Of a stretch of 30,153 bases of DNA, positions 8,009 to 16,079 are shown one piece after another. Below the pieces are notes generated by a model, which was given only the letters and a program-made list of their open reading frames with translations, was not told the DNA's origin and ran no database searches. The stretch is taken from NCBI GenBank assembly GCA_964531735.1, contig CAZHGD010000087.1:1-30153 (forward strand), in the 5' to 3' direction. Each line of letters begins with the position of its first letter. Within the stretch, counting starts at the first letter, position 1. This stretch comes from CAZHGD01 sp964531735 (GTDB lineage Bacteria > Armatimonadota > UBA10988). Position numbers and translations under genes: made by a program.

Positions 8009-11000
8009 ATGCCTCAAACCCGCCCCTCTGCGGAGGGCCTCTACGACCCACGCTACGAGCACGATTCCTGTGGTGTTGGCTTCCTGGTGCACTTGAAGGG
8101 CGCCCGCTCGCACAAGATTGTCCGCGACGGCCTGGTGGCCCTGAATGCGCTCAACCATCGCGGTGCTTGCGGTTGCGAAGTCAACACTGGTGACGGCGCC
8201 GGCCTACTGTTCCAGCTCCCGCACGAGTTCCTGCAGGTCCAGTGCGACCGCCAGGGCTTCGGCTTGCCGGAGCGCGGCCAGTACGGTGCCGGCACGTTGT
8301 TCATGTCCAAGGATCCGGCCCAGGCCGCAGCCGGCCAGCGGCTGTTCGCCCAGATCGTCGCCGCCGAAGGGCAGCAGCTCCTCGGTTGGCGGCCGGTGCC
8401 GGTCGACAACCGCATGTTGGGCCAGACGGCGCTCGACGGCGAGCCGGCCATGACGCAGGTGTTCATCGGCTGGGGCGACGGCATCACCGACGCCGATCAG
8501 TTCGAGCGCAAGCTGTACGTCATCCGCCGCCTGTTCGAGAAGGCCATCGACAGCTCGGACCTGGCCGACCGCGGCATGTTCTACTTCCCCAGCCTGTCCT
8601 GCTACACCATGGTCTACAAGGGCATGCTGACCGCGCCGCAGGTCGACCAGTACTACCCCGACCTGAGCGACGAGACGCTGGCGAGTGCCTTCTGCATGTA
8701 CCACTCGCGGTTCTCCACCAACACCTTCCCGAGCTGGGAGCTGGCGCACCCGTACCGGATGATCTCGCACAACGGTGAGATCAACACGCTGCGCGGCAAC
8801 ATCAACTGGATGAAGGCCCGCCAGGCGCTGCTGGAGTCCTCGGCGTTCGAGCCCGGCGACCTGGAGAAGCTGACGCCCATCATCCGCGAGGGCCTGAGCG
8901 ACACCGGGACCATCGACTGCGTCATCGAGCTGCTGGTCAAGGCCGGTCGCGCGCCCGCGCACGTGATGATGATGATGATTCCCGAGGCGTGGGAGAACCA
9001 CGCCACCATGTCGCCCGAGAAGCGCGACTTCTACGCCTACCACGCCTGCTTCATGGAGCCGTGGGACGGGCCGGCCTCGATCGCCTTCACCGACGGCAAG
9101 ACCATCGGCGCCACGCTCGACCGCAACGGCCTGCGGCCGTCGCGCTACTGGGTCACCAAAGATGATCTGGTGGTCATGGCCTCCGAGGTCGGCGTCCTCG
9201 ACATCAAGCCGGAGGACATCGTCAAGAAGGGCCGCCTCGAGCCGGGCCGCATGTTCCTGATCGACATGGAGCAGGGCCGCATCGTCGGCGACGAGGAGCT
9301 GAAGCACGAGCTGGCCACGGCCGCGCCGTATGGCACTTGGCTCCGCGAGCACCTGAGCACCATCGACGAGGTGCCGGACAGCGCCGAGCCGGCGCAGCCG
9401 AACCTGACCGAGCTGCTGGTCCACCAGCAAGCCTTCGGCTACACGGTGGAGGACCAGAAGTACATCCTCGGCCCGATGGCCAACCAGGGTCTGTGGGCCA
9501 TCGGTTCGATGGGCAACGACACGCCGCTGGCGGTGCTCTCCGACCGGCCGCAGTTGCTCTACAGCTACTTCAAGCAGCTCTTCGCGCAGGTCACCAACCC
9601 GCCGCTCGACTGCATCCGCGAGGAGATCGTCACCGCGGTGCTGACCAACCTCGGGCCGGAGGACAACCTGCTCGAGCCGGGTCCCGACGCGGCGCACCAG
9701 ATCCGCCTGCCGCACTTCGTGTTGGACAACCACGACCTGGCCAAGCTGAAGGGGCTGGACGGCTGGCGCGGGTTCAAGTCGGCGACGCTGCCGATGGTCT
9801 TCGAGGCCGCGGCCGGTGCGGCCGGCATCGAGGCCGCGCTGGAGCGCCTCTTCGCCGCCGCCGACCAGGCCATTGCCGATGGCGCCAACATCCTGATCCT
9901 CTCGGACCGCGACGTCGATGCCACGCAGGCCCCGATCCCGTCGCTGCTGGCCTGCGCCGGCCTGCACCACCACTTGGTGCGTAACGAGAACCGCTCGCGC
10001 GTCGGCATCGTGCTCGAATCGGGCGATGCCCGCGAGGTGCACCACTTCTGCCTGCTGCTCGGGTACGGTGCCGGTGCCATCAACCCGTACCTGGCGTTCG
10101 AGTCGCTGGCCGACATGGCCAAGCGGCGGATGCTGAACGACGGCATCGACGCGGCCACCGCCAAGAAGAACTACGTCAAGGCGGTGGTCAAGGGCGTGGT
10201 CAAGGTCATGGCGCGGATGGGCATCAGCACCATCCAGAGCTACCGCGGTGCGCAGATCTTCGAGGCCATCGGCCTGAACGCCGAGTTCATCGACCGCTAC
10301 TTCACCTCGACGCCGTCGCAGGTGAGCGGCATCGGCCTGGCCGAGCTGAGCTGCGAGGTGCTCGCCCATCACCGGCGCGCGTTCCCCGACCGGCCGGTCG
10401 GCCCGCGCCTGCTGGCCTGGGGCGGGCAGTACCAGTGGCGGCGCGAGGGTGAGCACCACCTGTTCAACCCCGAGACCATCTACCGCCTGCAAACCTCGAC
10501 GCGGACCGGCAGCTTCGAGCTCTTCCGCACCTACACGCAGCGGGTCAACGACCAGTCGGAGCGGTTGGCCACGCTGCGCGGCCTGATGGAGTTCAGACTC
10601 GACGCCTGCACGCCGGTGCCGCTCGACGAGGTGGAGCCGGCCGAGAGCATTGTCAAGCGGTTCTGCACCGGCGCCATGTCGTATGGCTCCATCAGCGCCG
10701 AGGCGCATGAGACGCTGGCCATCGCGATGAACCGCCTCGGCGGCTACTCCAACACCGGCGAAGGCGGCGAAGACCGCCGGCGCTACACGCCCGATGCCAA
10801 CGGCGACAGCCGCCGCTCACGCATCAAGCAGGTGGCCAGCGGCCGGTTCGGCGTGACCAGCGAGTACCTGGTCAACGCCGACGAGCTGCAGATCAAGATG
10901 GCGCAAGGCGCCAAGCCGGGCGAGGGCGGCGAGCTGCCAGGCCACAAGGTCTACCCGTGGATCGCCGCGACGCGCGGCACGACGCCGGGCGTGGGCCTCA

Positions 11001-12538
11001 TCTCGCCGCCGCCGCACCACGACATCTACTCGATTGAGGACCTGGCGCAGCTCATCTTCGACCTGAAGAACGGCAACCCGCAGGCGCGCATCTCGGTCAA
11101 GCTGGTCTCCGAGATCGGCGTCGGCACGGTGGCCGCGGGCGTCGCCAAGGCTCATGCCGACGTGGTGCTGATCAGCGGTTACGACGGCGGCACCGGCGCG
11201 AGCCCGATCACCTCGATCAAGCACGCCGGCGTGCCGTGGGAGCTGGGCCTGGCCGAGACGCAGCAGACGCTGGTGCGCAACAAGCTGCGCGACCGCATCG
11301 TGGTGCAGACCGACGGCCAGTTGAAGACCGGCCGCGACGTGGCCATCGCGGCGCTGCTCGGCGCCGAGGAGTTCGGCTTCGCCACCGCGCCGTTGGTGGT
11401 CATGGGCTGCGTGATGATGCGCGTGTGCCACCTGGACACCTGCCCGGTGGGCGTGGCGACGCAGAATCCGGATCTGCGCCAGCGGTTCACCGGCAAGCCC
11501 GAGTACGTGGTCAACTTCATGATGTTCATCGCGCAGGAGCTGCGCGAGATCATGGCGCAACTGGGCTTCCGCTCGCTCGACGAGATGATCGGCCGCAGCG
11601 ACCTGCTCGACATGAAGCAGGCCATCTCGCACTACAAGGCGAAGGGCCTGGACTACTCGAAGATCTTCCACCGGCCGGACATGGGTCCGTCGGTGGCGGT
11701 GCGGCGGGTGGTGCCCCAGGACCACGGCATCGACCAGGTGCTGGACCAGACGCTGGTGAAGCTGGCGGCCCCGGCGCTGGAGCGCGGCGAGCGGGTGGCC
11801 ATCGACCACGCCGTGCGCAACACCGACCGCGCCATCGGCACCATTCTGGGCAGCGAGCTGACGCGGCGCTACAGCCACGAAGGCCTGCCCGAGGACACCA
11901 TCACGCTGCGGTTGAGCGGCTCGGCCGGGCAGAGCTTCGGCGCGTTCGTGCCGCGCGGCATCAGCCTGTTGCTGGAGGGTGACTCCAACGACTACTGCGG
12001 CAAGGGCCTGTCCGGCGGCAAGCTGGCGGTGTACCCGCCGAAGGTGGCGACCTTCGTGCCCGAAGAGAACATCGTCATCGGCAACGTGGCGCTCTACGGC
12101 GCGACGAACGGCCAGGCCTTCTTCCGCGGCCTGGCCGGCGAGCGCTTCTGCGTGCGCAACTCCGGTGCCCAGGCGGTGGTCGAGGGCACCGGCGACCACT
12201 GCTGCGAGTACATGACCGGTGGCGTGGCCGTGGTGATCGGCCCGACCGGGCGCAACTTCGCGGCGGGCATGAGCGGCGGCATGGCGTTCGTGCTCGACCC
12301 GGCCGGCGATTTCGCCATTCGGTGCAACCAGGAGATGGTGGAACTCGAAGCGTTCGACCAGGCCGAGGACCTGGAGCTGGTCAAGGGCCTGCTCACCGAG
12401 CACGTGGCGCTGACCGGCAGCACCGTGGCACAGCGGCTCCTGGACACCTGGGACAGCGCGCGCCGGCAGTTTGTGAAGGTGATGCCGCGCGACTACAAAC
12501 GCGTGCTTCAAGAGCAGCAGCGGACGGCGGCCGACTGA
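8009..12538 (+). CDS. gltB: Glutamate synthase (NADPH), large (alpha) subunit
   Basis: A 1509-residue GOGAT large subunit, normal length for the family. It hydrolyses glutamine in an N-terminal class II amidotransferase domain and channels ammonia to 2-oxoglutarate, giving glutamate. C21 in HDSCGVGF is the expected N-terminal nucleophile after removal of a 20-residue propeptide. Next come the central domain, the FMN-binding synthase domain (PGEGGELPGHKV, then ISVKLVSEIGVGTVA), and a 3Fe-4S site with C1134, C1140 and C1145 in the canonical C-x5-C-x4-C spacing. The C-terminal GXGXG beta-helix domain closes the protein (about 1250-1480). It pairs with GltD, encoded downstream, for electrons from NADPH. 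Its TGA overlaps the ATG of the next gene by one base (TGATG), so the inserted small genes are probably translationally coupled. Start supported by GGAG at 8 nt. Confidence 0.98.
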   Translation: MPQTRPSAEGLYDPRYEHDSCGVGFLVHLKGARSHKIVRDGLVALNALNHRGACGCEVNTGDGAGLLFQLPHEFLQVQCDRQGFGLPERGQYGAGTLFMSKDPAQAAAGQRLFAQIVAAEGQQLLGWRPVPVDNRMLGQTALDGEPAMTQVFIGWGDGITDADQFERKLYVIRRLFEKAIDSSDLADRGMFYFPSLSCYTMVYKGMLTAPQVDQYYPDLSDETLASAFCMYHSRFSTNTFPSWELAHPYRMISHNGEINTLRGNINWMKARQALLESSAFEPGDLEKLTPIIREGLSDTGTIDCVIELLVKAGRAPAHVMMMMIPEAWENHATMSPEKRDFYAYHACFMEPWDGPASIAFTDGKTIGATLDRNGLRPSRYWVTKDDLVVMASEVGVLDIKPEDIVKKGRLEPGRMFLIDMEQGRIVGDEELKHELATAAPYGTWLREHLSTIDEVPDSAEPAQPNLTELLVHQQAFGYTVEDQKYILGPMANQGLWAIGSMGNDTPLAVLSDRPQLLYSYFKQLFAQVTNPPLDCIREEIVTAVLTNLGPEDNLLEPGPDAAHQIRLPHFVLDNHDLAKLKGLDGWRGFKSATLPMVFEAAAGAAGIEAALERLFAAADQAIADGANILILSDRDVDATQAPIPSLLACAGLHHHLVRNENRSRVGIVLESGDAREVHHFCLLLGYGAGAINPYLAFESLADMAKRRMLNDGIDAATAKKNYVKAVVKGVVKVMARMGISTIQSYRGAQIFEAIGLNAEFIDRYFTSTPSQVSGIGLAELSCEVLAHHRRAFPDRPVGPRLLAWGGQYQWRREGEHHLFNPETIYRLQTSTRTGSFELFRTYTQRVNDQSERLATLRGLMEFRLDACTPVPLDEVEPAESIVKRFCTGAMSYGSISAEAHETLAIAMNRLGGYSNTGEGGEDRRRYTPDANGDSRRSRIKQVASGRFGVTSEYLVNADELQIKMAQGAKPGEGGELPGHKVYPWIAATRGTTPGVGLISPPPHHDIYSIEDLAQLIFDLKNGNPQARISVKLVSEIGVGTVAAGVAKAHADVVLISGYDGGTGASPITSIKHAGVPWELGLAETQQTLVRNKLRDRIVVQTDGQLKTGRDVAIAALLGAEEFGFATAPLVVMGCVMMRVCHLDTCPVGVATQNPDLRQRFTGKPEYVVNFMMFIAQELREIMAQLGFRSLDEMIGRSDLLDMKQAISHYKAKGLDYSKIFHRPDMGPSVAVRRVVPQDHGIDQVLDQTLVKLAAPALERGERVAIDHAVRNTDRAIGTILGSELTRRYSHEGLPEDTITLRLSGSAGQSFGAFVPRGISLLLEGDSNDYCGKGLSGGKLAVYPPKVATFVPEENIVIGNVALYGATNGQAFFRGLAGERFCVRNSGAQAVVEGTGDHCCEYMTGGVAVVIGPTGRNFAAGMSGGMAFVLDPAGDFAIRCNQEMVELEAFDQAEDLELVKGLLTEHVALTGSTVAQRLLDTWDSARRQFVKVMPRDYKRVLQEQQRTAAD

Positions 12539-13068
12539 TGGGGCTGGTTGACACAGTCACGACAGACCATCGTCAGACGGTCCTCGAGATGCTGGCAGCG
12601 GCCGACGAGCGGCATCTGGAAGCGTCGGCTCTCGGCGACGATGGTGACTGGCCGTCAGGCGGCATCTACCTGCTCGGCTATGTGGCGGAGATGCACTTGA
12701 AGAGCGCCTATGCGCGCCTGGTGTTCGGGTATGCTGCCGCAACGGTCGAATGGCCGGAGCTGCTCGAGCAGGCCAAGCGCGACGGCTGCTGGGGTACGGT
12801 GCTTGACAGCGTGCCAGCAGGCGGCGCCCACAGTCTGGTGCTGTGGAAGCAGCTCCTGCTGGATGCCCGAGGGCGCACTGTGGCCCTGCTTCCGTTGCCG
12901 GAGCAGACACGGCTGAGGCTGGATGACGTGGTCGACTGGCTTGATCAGAACTGGTGCGTCGGCATGCGCTACGCGGCCGGCTACGCAACGCCAGAGGCCT
13001 TCCAGCAGATGGCGGAGCAGGTAGACTGGCTCGAACAAGCGTACCCAGTCCTTGTGGGAGACCGCTGA
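12538..13068 (+). CDS. HEPN-like small protein inserted in the glt operon
   Basis: A 176-residue protein that starts in the gltB stop (TGATG) and ends in the start of the next gene by the same overlap. I do not recognise an exact family. The pattern resembles HEPN-type helical proteins: GGIYLLGYVAEMHLKSAY (about 41-58), then HSLVLWKQLL in the middle and a C-terminal WCVGMRYAAGY helix. The R-x4-6-H catalytic motif of HEPN RNases is not evident, so RNase activity is unproven. Codon and base use look less GC-extreme than the flanking glt genes (more A/T-ending codons), which suggests later acquisition. Its strict pairing with the 104-residue downstream gene suggests a two-component unit, possibly toxin-antitoxin-like or a regulator of glutamate synthase. 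That role is inference only. Confidence 0.75.
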   Translation: MGLVDTVTTDHRQTVLEMLAAADERHLEASALGDDGDWPSGGIYLLGYVAEMHLKSAYARLVFGYAAATVEWPELLEQAKRDGCWGTVLDSVPAGGAHSLVLWKQLLLDARGRTVALLPLPEQTRLRLDDVVDWLDQNWCVGMRYAAGYATPEAFQQMAEQVDWLEQAYPVLVGDR

Positions 13069-13382
13069 TGTCGCTGAAGAAGATGTCTGAGCTGGTACGA
13101 CCGGCGCACACTGAGTTGCGGCAGCAGTTGGTAGCCGAGTGGCGGAACCCAACCGACAACGCCGAGCCGGTGATCGTCGTCGACGAGACCGAGCAGCCGG
13201 GCACACCAATCCGGCTCTACGTGGTCTGGAGCAAGTGGGAAGAGATGAACATTCGTGAGAGGTCGCAGGTCATCATGGCTGCGTACCAGGAGGTCGAGGA
13301 GGACGGGAGCCGGCTTGGGCGGGTCACCATCGCCTGGGGCATGACACCCGCGGAGGCCAAGCGCGCAGGCCTGAATGTGTAG
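13068..13382 (+). CDS. Small partner protein of the HEPN-like gene, unknown function
   Basis: A 104-residue soluble protein with no membrane segment or signal peptide. The C-terminal two thirds look like a compact alpha/beta domain: IRLYVVWSKWEEM, then RERSQVIMAAYQEVEE, then VTIAWGMTPAEAKRAGL. I recall this lYVvW...ERS..I..AY...TP.EA style from uncharacterised pairs next to HEPN-like proteins, but cannot name a family. The ATG overlaps the stop of the upstream gene by one base, so expression is coupled to it. After its TAG (13380-13382) only 24 nt separate it from gltD. Length and coupling would suit an antitoxin or modulator of the 176-residue protein; this is a guess from layout. Confidence 0.75.
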   Translation: MSLKKMSELVRPAHTELRQQLVAEWRNPTDNAEPVIVVDETEQPGTPIRLYVVWSKWEEMNIRERSQVIMAAYQEVEEDGSRLGRVTIAWGMTPAEAKRAGLNV

Positions 13383-13406
13383 CACGCACCATAAGCAGGA
13401 CAAGCA

Positions 13407-14888
13407 ATGGGCAAACCAACTGGATTTCTGGACTACGAGCGCAGGTTGCCGGATCGACGGCCCGTCGCCGAGCGCGTCAAGGATTGGCAGGAGGTCTACC
13501 TCCAGCTCACCTTGCCGCCTGAAGAGATGCGTCTGCAGGGCGCCCGCTGCATGGACTGCGGGATTCCGTTCTGCCATCAGGGCTGCCCGCTGGGCAACCT
13601 GATTCCCGACTTCAACGACCTGGTCTATCGCGACCAGTGGCGCGACGCCATCGACCGCCTGCACGCCACCAACAACTTCCCGGAGTTCACCGGGCGGCTG
13701 TGTCCGGCGCCGTGCGAGGCGTCGTGCGTGGCGGGCAAGGCCCAGCCGGCCATCGCCATCAAGCAGATCGAATTGGCCATCATCGAGCGCGCCTGGGCCG
13801 AAGGCTGGATCCAGCCGGAGCCGCCGGCCAAGCTGACCGGCAAGCAGGTGGCCATTGTCGGCTCGGGTCCGGCCGGGCTGGCCGCGGCGCAGCAGTTGCG
13901 CCGGGCCGGCCATGAGGTCACCGTGTTCGAGCGGTCCGACCGCATCGGTGGCCTGATGTGCTATGGCATTCCCGAGTTCAAGATGGAGAAGCGCATTCTC
14001 CAGCGGCGACTCGAGCAGATGTCGGCCGAGGGTGTGGTCTTCCGGACCGGCGTCGAGGTCGGCAGCACCATCGCCGCCGAGCAGCTTCGCGCCGAGTTCG
14101 ACGCGGTCTTGCTGTGTGGTGGCGCCAGCCAGCCGCGCGACCTGCCGATCGAGGGCCGTGACCTCGACGGCATCTACTTCGCGGTGCCCTACCTGACGCA
14201 GGCCACCCGCCGCGTACACGGCCTGCCCGTGCCCGATCTGGAGTCCATCTCGGCCGCCGGCAAGCACGTCATCATCATTGGCGGTGGCGATACCGGTGCC
14301 GACTGCCTGGGCACCTCGCACCGGCAGGAGTGCGCCAGCGTGTCGCAGTTCGAGATTGTGCCGCGCCCGCCCGACACGCGCGCGCCGAACAATCCGTGGC
14401 CGCAATGGCACAACCTGTTCCAGGTCACCAGCGCCCACGAAGAAGGCGGCGAGCGGGTCTACCAGATCAGCACCAAACGGTTCGTCGGTGACGAGCAGGG
14501 CCGCCTCAAGGCGCTCGAGACCGTCCAGGTCAACCTGGTCCGGAAGGACGGCCGCATGGTCTTCGAAGAGGTGCCCGGCAGCGAACGGACTTGGCCGGCC
14601 GACCTCGTCTTCCTGGCCATGGGCTTCGTCGGCCCCGAGCGCGGCGGCATGTTGGCGCAGCTCGGCGTCGAGCTGGACGGGCGCGGCAACGTCAAGGCCG
14701 ATGCCAACAAGATGACCAATGTCGAGGGCGTGTTCACCGCCGGTGACATGACCCGTGGCCAGAGCCTGATCGTCTGGGCCATCAGCGAAGGCCGGCAGGC
14801 GGCGGCGGGTGTCGACGCCTGGTTGATGGGCAGCAGCGACCTGCCCCGGCCGCTCGACCTGGGCCAGGACCAGCGGCCCTTCGCCTGA
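13407..14888 (+). CDS. gltD: Glutamate synthase (NADPH), small (beta) subunit
   Basis: A 493-residue FAD-dependent subunit that takes electrons from NADPH and passes them through Fe-S clusters to GltB. An N-terminal ferredoxin-like region has C48, C51, C56 and C60 (CMDCGIPFCHQGC) and a second group C99, C103 and C107 (CPAPCEASC), which bind 4Fe-4S clusters. The FAD site is VGSGPAGLAAA (151-161) and the NADPH site is GGGDTGADC (about 292-300). A C-terminal second FAD contact is GVFTAGDMTRGQSLIVWAI. Length and motifs are complete. AGGA about 6 nt upstream supports the ATG at 13407. Normally it lies directly next to gltB; here about 870 nt with two small genes intervene. Confidence 0.98.
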   Translation: MGKPTGFLDYERRLPDRRPVAERVKDWQEVYLQLTLPPEEMRLQGARCMDCGIPFCHQGCPLGNLIPDFNDLVYRDQWRDAIDRLHATNNFPEFTGRLCPAPCEASCVAGKAQPAIAIKQIELAIIERAWAEGWIQPEPPAKLTGKQVAIVGSGPAGLAAAQQLRRAGHEVTVFERSDRIGGLMCYGIPEFKMEKRILQRRLEQMSAEGVVFRTGVEVGSTIAAEQLRAEFDAVLLCGGASQPRDLPIEGRDLDGIYFAVPYLTQATRRVHGLPVPDLESISAAGKHVIIIGGGDTGADCLGTSHRQECASVSQFEIVPRPPDTRAPNNPWPQWHNLFQVTSAHEEGGERVYQISTKRFVGDEQGRLKALETVQVNLVRKDGRMVFEEVPGSERTWPADLVFLAMGFVGPERGGMLAQLGVELDGRGNVKADANKMTNVEGVFTAGDMTRGQSLIVWAISEGRQAAAGVDAWLMGSSDLPRPLDLGQDQRPFA

Positions 14889-14914
14889 ACTGCCGACCGC
14901 GGTGAGGTGTCGTG

Positions 14915-16021
14915 ATGAGTGAGCCTGATGCCGCCTTGCAGCCGGTGTTGCCGAACTTGGCGCCCGGCCCGGAGTACGCGGACGATCAACGTCGCTTTCA
15001 GGGCATCCCCGGTCTGGAGCGCACGTCGGGCGGACGTCTGTACGCCACCTGGTACGCCGGTGGCGACGACGAGGGGCCCGACAACTACGTGGTGGTGGTG
15101 ACCAGCACCGATGACGGCCGGTCTTGGTCGTCACCGGTGCTGGTCGTCGATCCCCAGGGTGATGTCCGCGCCTACGACCCGTGCCTCTGGCTCGATCCGG
15201 CGGGGCGGCTGTGGCTGTTCTGGGCGCAGAGCTATAGCTGGTTCGACGGCCGCGCCGGGGTCTGGGCCAGCCACACCGACCAGCCCGACGCCGCCTGCCC
15301 GAGCTGGTCGGCGCCGCGCCGGTTGTGCCACGGCGTGATGATGAACAAGCCGGTGGTGCTCGCCTCGGGCGAGTGGCTGCTGCCGGCGTCGTACTGGCGG
15401 GTGCAACCCAACAGCCGACCGGAGGTCCGCTTCGACCTCGGCGACGAGCGCGGCTGCAACGTCGTCGTCTCGCGCGACCAGGGCGCCAACTTCGAGTTGC
15501 TGGGCGGCGCGCAGACGCCCGACGCGACCTTCGATGAGCAGCACGTCGTCGAGCGCCGCGACGGCTCGCTGTGGATGCTGGCACGCACGACCAGGGGCCT
15601 CGCCGAAGCCACCTCGACCGACGGCGGGCGCACCTGGAGCGAGGCGCGCCCCTGGCCGTGGCTGCACACCAGCTCGCGCTTCCACCTCCGCCGCCTGGCG
15701 TCCGAGCGGCTGCTGATGGTCAAGCATAGCCCCCCCGGCCCGGCGGCCCGGTCGTACCTGACGGCCTATCTGTCAGACGACGACGGGCTGACCTGGCAAG
15801 GCGGCCTGATCCTCGACGAGCGCCCGCAGGTGTCCTATCCCGACGGGACACAGGCGCCCGACGGCACGCTGTACGTGGTCTACGACTTCGAGCGCTACGC
15901 GAGTCGGCAGATACTCATGGCCACGTTCACCGAGGAAGACGTGTTGCGCGGCCGCTGGTCATCGGCGGCGGCGCGCCCGCGCCTGGTGATCAACCAGGCC
16001 ACCGCGCCGCGCGGATCCTGA
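14915..16021 (+). CDS. BNR/Asp-box repeat protein, sialidase-like
   Basis: A 368-residue six-bladed beta-propeller candidate. Three Asp-box motifs are visible: STDDGRSW (about 64-71), STDGGRTW (about 234) and SDDDGLTW (about 288). The GGRLYATWYAGG, NKPVVLASGEWLLPASY and QVSYPDGTQAPDGTLYVVYDFER segments are typical of exo-sialidase-like family proteins that act on, or bind, glycans. There is no signal peptide, so it is probably cytoplasmic, or exported by another route. The Arg triad of true sialidases cannot be confirmed by eye, so sialic acid is not asserted as substrate. ATG 14915 is preferred over GTG 14912 because GAGG lies 7 nt upstream. It follows gltD by 26 nt and may be read through from the glt operon. 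Confidence 0.75.
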   Translation: MSEPDAALQPVLPNLAPGPEYADDQRRFQGIPGLERTSGGRLYATWYAGGDDEGPDNYVVVVTSTDDGRSWSSPVLVVDPQGDVRAYDPCLWLDPAGRLWLFWAQSYSWFDGRAGVWASHTDQPDAACPSWSAPRRLCHGVMMNKPVVLASGEWLLPASYWRVQPNSRPEVRFDLGDERGCNVVVSRDQGANFELLGGAQTPDATFDEQHVVERRDGSLWMLARTTRGLAEATSTDGGRTWSEARPWPWLHTSSRFHLRRLASERLLMVKHSPPGPAARSYLTAYLSDDDGLTWQGGLILDERPQVSYPDGTQAPDGTLYVVYDFERYASRQILMATFTEEDVLRGRWSSAAARPRLVINQATAPRGS

Positions 16022-16024
16022 GGC

Positions 16025-16054
16025 TTGACTTTCGGCGCAACGCGCGCGTAACAT
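16025..16054 (+). promoter_or_regulatory. Sigma70-like promoter upstream of the DUF5916-type gene
   Basis: TTGACT (16025-16030, 5/6), an 18-nt spacer, and TAACAT (16049-16054, 4/6). It lies directly after the stop of the sialidase-like gene. The leader to the TTG start at 16080 would be about 20 nt. This indicates that a separate transcription unit begins here. Confidence 0.5.
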
Positions 16055-16079
16055 CTGGCCGAAGGGCCACTGGTGGTGT

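Noticed and set aside
8204..10708. 834-codon antisense frame inside gltB, and a similar one at 10817-12511
   Set aside because: gltB is unmistakable on the plus strand. The antisense products are low-complexity (H/R/A/V-rich) shadows caused by high GC in the third codon position.
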